A stretch of 64,000 bases of DNA from Rallus limicola. Its lineage: Eukaryota; Chordata; Aves; Gruiformes; Rallidae. Position 1 is the stretch's first letter. Every line of letters begins with the position of its first letter. A program made the translations under genes and the position numbers. Positions 43,775 to 64,000 of this stretch are shown here, piece by piece. The stretch is from contig JAKCOZ010000002.1 of the NCBI GenBank assembly GCA_022605955.1, positions 66,754,783 through 66,818,782 of the forward strand, in the 5' to 3' direction. The notes beneath the pieces were generated by a model. It did no database searches. It worked only from the letters and a program-made list of their open reading frames with translations, and had not been told where the DNA came from.

Positions 43775-44159
43775 TGTGGTGGTACAGCCCCAAGCAGTAA
43801 CTGAGCATCACATGCTGCTTGCTCACTCCCAGAAGGGAAAGAGACAGAGACCCCATGGGTTGGGATAAGGACAGTTTACTGACAAAAGTTCCGTGAAAGA
43901 ACAATAACAACCAATTACCCTCACACCCAGTGATAACACAGAATACCTTACCAAAGATACAGTGATGCATGATGCAAGGGCAAACCCTAAACCCCAACCA
44001 CAGTCAGACTGTTCTAGAGGCACCAAACCCCTGCCCTTCCCCAGCCAGCCCCTTTTATGGGGAGTGATGTCAGGTTGTGTGGAAACAGCCTGGGCTAACT
44101 CAGCTCACCTGTGCTGGCTGCTTGGGGAGGTTGACTCTGGCCTGGCCGGAACTAGGACA
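43775..44159 (-). repeat. Solo LTR (385 bp) of a related ERV family
   Basis: Read on the minus strand it starts TGTCCTAGTTCCGGCCAG and ends ACCACCACA, with a TATA-like CCCATAAAAGG. The block AGTAAACTGTCCTTATCCCA closely matches AGTAAACTATCCTTATCCCA in the NIPAL1 provirus LTR. It is flanked by a perfect 5-bp duplication, GAAAG (43770-43774 and 44160-44164). No internal viral sequence remains, so it is a product of LTR-LTR recombination. Confidence 0.88.
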
Positions 44160-44164
44160 GAAAG

Positions 44165-45562
44165 TACTCCCAAATGTGTAAACAATCTGATAAAAATCTT
44201 TCTTTCCCAAGGGATAACTATCAAAATACTGTTGCAGTAAACTTAAGTGACTAATGCCAGGAATGAATGTGACCCAAAGATACCATCATCTTCTGGAAAT
44301 TCAAAACTTTATATGATTAATATGCTTAATTTTATTGTTGCAGCTATTTTTTACATTTGGAAAGGAAGAATTAAGTTATGCAGAACTCAACCATTCTTCA
44401 GCTAGTGGGTTTTAAGTATTTTGTCCACAAAGTGCTATAAAATGAAATATTATGATGTCTTTACCTAAAAATCATTCATAATGCAATCATATATTTTTAA
44501 GAAAGTATTTATTTGTAATGTTCTCATTCTATTCTATGTTAAACAATTATTAACTTCCTCTCCTTTTTCTATTATATATTTCTATTAATAACTATTAAGA
44601 TTTAAAATTAAAAGTGAATAATAACATAATTAGTAGGGTTATAGACATTGTCCATGACCCATATTGCAGGATCCATCTGAACTAGATTAATTCAAAGCAC
44701 TTTCTGTTTTACTGTCAGGTTTGAGCCTTAATTTGTACTTTAACCATTCTGGGCACCTGCAAGGGGAGGGCTAAGGCAAACATGGGCTTTTGAGTAGGCA
44801 GCAGCAGGCAAGGAATGGGAGACAATAGTGGAAAATTAAGGAAGAGGTTTGGATAAGACAAATCTCGATCTCCTCCTCTTACACAGAATTGGTAGCAAAG
44901 GCGTCTTGGCACATGATGCATGTTTAACATGCTTTGGGAGTGCTCAGTCTTTCCAGCTGCTCAGATGTGATTTAAGACCTGCAAAGTGATGACTGCTCCT
45001 TTTGCTCACCTTTATCCTCAGGCATAGGCATGGGCATGAGCACTGCTCCAGTGGTTGGTAGTTGACTTGCTGCCCCTTCTGAAGTACTGCTCTGTTCCTT
45101 CAGGGCTGGTTGCTTTGCAACAGAAGGACTTGCCTTTAAACATGATGTAGCTAGAGCTTTATCAGAGGTTCTTCCACCATTTTTGCTGCTGTCAATCCGT
45201 ATTCCCCAGTGCATGAGTCATACTACGTACTAAATAATTTAATAGTATTGTTAGATGAATTAGTGTAGCTCTGACAAAAAGAATAAATAAAAAGGGCTAT
45301 GAGTAAGCTTGGTTACTTCTTTACAGGCAGATTTTTCTCTCTAATCATGAAAACAAATCTTTGAGAGTCCTGAACTAGGCTCCTGAGGTATCTTTCACAA
45401 ATGAGTAAAAATTAGGCCAAGCCTCAACAGCTGCTTCGGGATGTAGGAAGATGCTACTGCAGTTGGAGACTGCTATAGAAGGCTGAAGTTTTCTGCATCA
45501 GCTATGTTACTGACATGCTTAATGCTAACCTTTCAGTAAATACATTCGTGTAAAGTCTCCGA
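44165..45562. other. Intergenic DNA and probable TXK 3' UTR
   Basis: Sequence downstream of the TXK stop codon. AT-rich up to about 44.7 kb. I recognise no further exon; the TXK polyadenylation site cannot be fixed. Confidence 0.45.
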
Positions 45563-58937
<13,375 letters not shown>

Positions 58938-61900
58938 TTCCCATATTTGAAGTGTTCCTGTTTACAGAATTTACAGGATTAAGGACTACTGTATGTACAT
59001 AACCCCATTATCAACTCTGTCTTGCTGCGAGATACCTAGCAAATCATTAAGGTGGAATTTGCAAGCAGACATTTCCTGCTGCCCCATCTATCTGCTCCCA
59101 CTGTCTCCCTTACAATGTCTTAGCATGAGGACATGTGATGAGTTAAATCAGATCACTAAATCAGACAGAAAAAACAAGACCTTGTCAACCAGATCAGTAC
59201 CAATCTGACTACACACCCCATGCAAGCTTTAACCAGTGCAGCAAAGGGGAAGAGAACATCATCGGGGACAGGAAGTGGGGAACTGACCCCTTCAGCAGTG
59301 ACATAATTTTTAGATCATTCAAGCCAAATACAAAACCACACTTGCTTGACAAGCTTTTTTCTTATCGTGACATTCATTAAAGCAGATGTACCACATTCAA
59401 TTATTTCAATTAACACTGATTTTTCTGTTTCTGTTGCAGTCATTAATACAATATATGGGTCAGCCCAGGTTTAAAGTTGTGTTTTACACTTATGTGCCAA
59501 GTGGTTGATAATCCTGAGAAAAACACTTTGGACACACCATCACATACACCACACATTTACAGAGAAGAAATCCACCTAGTATATCTTGCACCAGTAGCAG
59601 AGAGGACAGTAAGTTGAGAGGCATTAAGAAGATTTGAAGGAGGTAAATAAATGGTTGTCATTCATTCTGGTCCAGTTCCATGCAGGGTGAGACCTACTTT
59701 CCCCAACTTGGGTTCCCATGTTAGTTTAAGCCAAGCACCTATGGTCTCATAACCTTTCCCACCACACTGCTGCTCATTTCATCTCCAAAGGAGAATGACA
59801 GGATCCTAAACCAGCAAGGAATCGTTCTCTGCTGGGTCAGGGAACTGAACTATCTCACCATCATCCATTGCTGGTGGGCAGGTGGGAGGGCAGCAACACC
59901 ATCAGGCCAGACTCAGGCTCTTGGATGTGATGTATACTCTCTTTAGAAGCATGAGAGCCAGGCAAGCAGAGATGAGGTTCCAGTCATATTCAGCTGCACT
60001 GACAGAAAATTATATGCCACTCCAATGAGTCCCAAGTTTTTTCTGCCACAGAGGTACAAAAAGAGGCCTGAGAATGTTATTTGAATTTGAGTATCTGGGT
60101 TCTTGTTATTTTCTTGTTTTATCTTTCACAAGGTATGTCTTTCTCCCAGCAATCCCATCTACATTTTTTTTGGTTTTGTTTTTTTCTCATGGTGGTTTTG
60201 GCTTCTTAATCCTAATGACTTTATCCATCCTGGAACAAATAGGATGTCCCTTCTGGTTTGCTTACGTCCGATACCAACTTTTAAGCCAAGTGTGCTGAGT
60301 GCATCCTAGCACTCAAAACTATATGCAACTTTACTACATGATGAAAATGTAATTATTTTCTCTATGAAGGTACCTAAATTAGCAAATCTTGTACTAATAA
60401 AAGAAGGGACAATATCATATGTCAGAAAGATCACATCAAAACTAGTTCTTAGCTGGAAGAGGAAGAGACCTGTCTCATATGTGCTTTGGTTAGAGTATTT
60501 ATCTTGAAAGTTATGGGGCAATTTCCCTTAAACAGTTGCATCCTCTGAAGAACCTATTGTGTAGGAAGCTGTCGAGACTACGTTAATCAGAAGACGCTAT
60601 CAACTGTTTGATAAAAGTTTCCACTGCCAGCTATGCAAAATACAGCAAATACCCAAGCCAGCTGACTCTTGACAGTTTCTTTGAAGAACCCAGGCTGAAA
60701 AAATACAGGCAATGCAAGTTATTTACTACATAATTTTCCAGTGTGCATTAAACTCCAGCCCTCCCAAGCAGTTTAAAATTATGGTGGCTGAAGTTTGCCT
60801 GCACACAGTCTCTAGCATTTTTTACTAGAGGGTTGGGAATGTTAATGATAAGAACATTAGGTAAGAATGAGTTGGGAATGAAAATCACTTTTTAAAAGTC
60901 AGCTGGGAAATGTTTCTGGTCTATTACCATTGCTTTTTTGTTCCCCAAATCAACCCATAAAGTCAAGAGTAAAGTAGTGTCGTGGTGTTGAGAAGTGAGT
61001 GCTTCTAAACCAGCTTTTATTAGTGCTTGGAAGCATAATGCATGACAGCGTGGTCTTGCAGGTTCTAAACTCTGTTAGGTTCTCATTTCTTGCTTCTGTT
61101 TCATGAACAGCAAATAGCATGGTTAGAAAAATTCTTGGGTTTCTTTTACTTCAGCCAGTACCATGAAGTTTAATTTATGCTTTTAAAGTATTTAATACTC
61201 TGCAAATAGAAATATGACATTTGAAGGCTTGTCTATTTCTCCTGATTAATCCATCTAGTCTAATTAAATATATTAGTCCTCATTAGACAACTTGCTCTCC
61301 TTATAGAACACTTACCAGAAACACTTAGAAGCAGCCAGCATGGCAGAGTTTCAATGTGATGTAAGAATTACTTTCTAATGAGATTTTAAAGATTTGGCTG
61401 TTAGCACAAAACTGAGGGGCTCAGACCAATGTTTTGGACATGTAATTCTGTCTTGCTTTTCTTCATAGCCTAGTGATTCAAATAACTTTATAGCGAAACT
61501 CAGGAATCCTGTTTGCCTTCAGTGAATTTCAGACCTGCCCTGTTAACAGATGTATTTTGTGCTTGACACCACCCCCACCCTTTACTCTACAAAAACCAAT
61601 TAGCAATAAATTAATATATATGATGTTTCTTAAAACATCCTAAGCATATATGCTTTTAAGTACTTAGTCTCTTGCCCTGTTGATAGAACCACGGACAAGT
61701 CGTAGGTTAAAGCTTTAATTACAGTGCTTCTTGGGACACGTGCTTCATCTGGGGAACAATCTTTAGAAGACTAGAGTCTACCCAATTAAAGATCACAAAA
61801 TCTAAGCAAGTTCTGTAGGTGAAAAGTAAAGGCTTGGATTAGGCTAAGGTGAGATGAACCCTCACTGAACTGGTTTCTGAGGAGCAGCACAAACTTCTGT

Positions 61901-64000
61901 ATAGTTCTGCAGTTTGCTTCTTCTCAATTTCCTTATTGGACTATTCTAAGTGTCAAATCACAGCCTATCAATCCAGCAGATATTTATCATCCTAAAGAGC
62001 AGCATCTCCAGCTTCTTGCAAACAAGCCTGTCCTTACACATCTGTTCTCTGCAACCTCATTACTACTCAAATTCTTTTGTCCAAGCATTACTCTTAGAGC
62101 ATTTGCAGAATTAACTCGGTAAAAAGCAATAAAAGCATACATTATGGCAGAGCAAACTGCTCATGTCCTTTTGGAAATGCGTCAGGTCTGCTATGAAGCG
62201 TCAAGGAACATTGAGAGAGGTCTTTAGCTCATGGGGCCAAGTCCCACTTTAGTTAAATTAAATTGTCAGGAAGGTTTGATCCGATTAATTGGAATTTAGG
62301 CATCAAACACCTATGCATTTTACATCCTCCCTAGACACCGGTAAAATTCTTGCACGACACTTTTTGTCCCCTAGATTAAAATCATATTTTTCTGTAGTGA
62401 GTTCATAACTCACTAAGGAAAGGCCAAAGCTGGTCTGCAATGCTGTTTTAGAAAGACTTGGCCAACGCTGCGAACTGAGAGAGCTTTGTTACACTGAATG
62501 AATAGTTTGATTCAACTGGCTCACATCTTGACCTTCCTCTAGCGGGCGAGGAAGATGTTTACGCTGAGGGCTGCTGCCAGGTACCATAGCAATGCTTGCT
62601 GCAGTGGCACAGGAAGCCTTGCGTTTCCTGCCTGAAACTTCTCACAGCTACACACGCCCTCCTGAGACTCAGGCTCTTCCTTCCTTTCTCTTTTCTCTGT
62701 TCAACAGACACAAGACAAGCTAAGATATGATAATATTTTTTTAAACCCTACATTTTACTGCAAAAAATCACTATCTTTTCAAATGCAAATGAGAATTTGA
62801 GAATAAAATCTTGTAATTCACTCATTGTTTTCAATATTTCTTCTTTCTTTCTGCTACACCCTAACTCCGATCGCTGAAACAAACAAAACTATTCTGTGTG
62901 ATTTCCTTCAATTTCAACCTTTTCTTAAGCAAAACACGGGATTTATCAAAGGGTGTTGAGCAGCCTTGACCCCCTGGTCCCTAACTCCAGTAACTACACG
63001 GAAAGTTCACAAATTAAAAATCAATCAGCGATGGCATCAGTGAGAGTTGTACTTCAGCAAGGAGATCACTTTTCAGGTTCCATGTTTTGAAGACACAGCG
63101 ACAAGATTCATTACGAATAACAGACAGGACAGGCTGCTTGGGCAGGACAAAGGAAAGAAATACAGGTTAATAGCAAGAACTCTCTCATATTTCTTGACAT
63201 TCTGTTAAAATAAAGTACAGACCTATCATTTTTTTCAGGCCCCACTTCTCTGTTTCCTGTATAACCAAAAATTTTCCCAAAGCTTCCAGGAAATGTGGTC
63301 AAAGGTCATTTCTTTAAAATCCACAGGAAGTAAGGTTTCTCCAGTATCCACAACACCACTAGACTTCTCATCTCACATTTTCCTGAGCTCTATCAAAACA
63401 TAAACTACCAAAACACATTTGCCTTTGATCCTCGGGGTAACATCACAGAACAATTAAATGCAGTAGCTTAAAACCCAAGTTTAAATCAAACAAGATGAGT
63501 ATTCAAGCTGTTGAACCCAGAATTTGCCAAATCTTCCTTTTTCAATTGTGTGGAGAACTTTTCTTTCTGGAAATGACGAGATCAGGAGGAAGACACTTGT
63601 TTATAAAACAGGGTCATATTATCTTCCTGGTGACAGGTTAACAAATAGGAATCCCAACACTAGCACAGAGCCATGATAGTCTATTGAATTCTGATGCCTG
63701 AGATCAGACTTTTTGGCATACAGTTCTGAAACAAGAAAAGGCAACATGGCAAGAGATGCATGTCAATGAAGTAGAAATACTGGGAAACTGGTGTTGAAGC
63801 TCAGCCTAAAAATTTCCAGCTGACATTTTGATAGCCAACTTAAGAGGCCCCAAAGCAAATTTATCCATGCACAACAAAGCAGATGATATGCTGGAGGAAG
63901 AATAAGAAGACTGGTCAGCTGTCATGAACAGCTGTTTGCTTGAGAAGCTGAAAGATGGTCCCATGAAAACCAAGAAGGGAGAGTGGAAACACACAGCTCC
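58938..64000. other. TXK upstream region, no recognised gene
   Basis: About 5 kb that should hold the TXK promoter and the start of the spacer towards TEC. No TEC exon (kinase-end motifs searched by eye), RNA gene or clear mobile element is recognised. A GC-richer patch near 62.49-62.66 kb stands out slightly from AT-rich flanks. Confidence 0.5.

Noticed and set aside
43656..44026. Open frames on the minus strand of up to 113 codons
   Set aside because: They fall in the solo LTR and its flank.
44972..45214. 80-codon minus-strand frame downstream of TXK (Ser/Lys/Pro-rich)
   Set aside because: No recognisable domain and no splice link to TXK. TXK already ends with a proper stop at 45563.
61313..61350. 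Possible separate TXK first exon (ATG plus GTAAGT donor on the minus strand)
   Set aside because: Joining it to the exon at 58867 creates an immediate stop or leaves no start codon. The ATG at 58937 fits the conserved spacing to the cysteine string.

Overview
The window is vertebrate nuclear DNA, almost certainly from a bird. It has short avian-type CR1 LINE fragments, compact introns, an ERV-L-like provirus, and the conserved gene order NFXL1 - CNGA1 - NIPAL1 - TXK. In human 4p12 these genes lie in the same order and orientations. The species cannot be named from the sequence alone.

Layout, left to right. (1) 1-5,890: the first five coding exons of NFXL1 on the minus strand, starting in a CpG island at about 4.9-5.9 kb; the rest of the gene lies left of the window. 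(2) 6.0-6.8 kb: two adjacent CR1 fragments. (3) 8,337-12,647: a complete seven-exon CDS for the rod cyclic-nucleotide-gated channel subunit CNGA1 (minus, 644 aa). (4) 12.6-21.8 kb: mostly AT-rich DNA without a recognised gene; it holds a speculative series of coding-like minus-strand segments. (5) 22,073-37,835: NIPAL1, a NIPA-family magnesium transporter homologue (plus, six exons, 407 aa), starting in a second CpG island. Its first intron carries a 6,780-bp endogenous retrovirus at 24,767-31,546. (6) 37.8-45.5 kb: NIPAL1 3' UTR and intergenic DNA, with a CR1 and a solo LTR from a family related to the provirus. (7) 45,563-58,937: a complete 14-exon CDS for the Tec-family kinase TXK (minus, 529 aa), including the N-terminal cysteine string. 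(8) 58.9-64 kb: TXK upstream DNA with no gene I can support; TEC would be expected further right.

The host genes are unrelated in function (transcription factor-like/E3-like protein, phototransduction channel, Mg2+ transporter, T-cell kinase). They are neighbours by ancient synteny, not by pathway. For CNGA1, NIPAL1 and TXK the exon phases join exactly to give full-length proteins close to the usual family lengths.

The most striking object is the provirus. Its two 588-bp LTRs look identical, it is flanked by a 5-bp target duplication, and gag and pol are both open. Gag and pol share one reading frame separated by a single UAG, with no AUG before the protease. A hairpin that can fold into a pseudoknot starts 5 nt after that UAG, which points to stop-codon readthrough. 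There is no env gene.

Splice coordinates were read by eye and could be off by a base.
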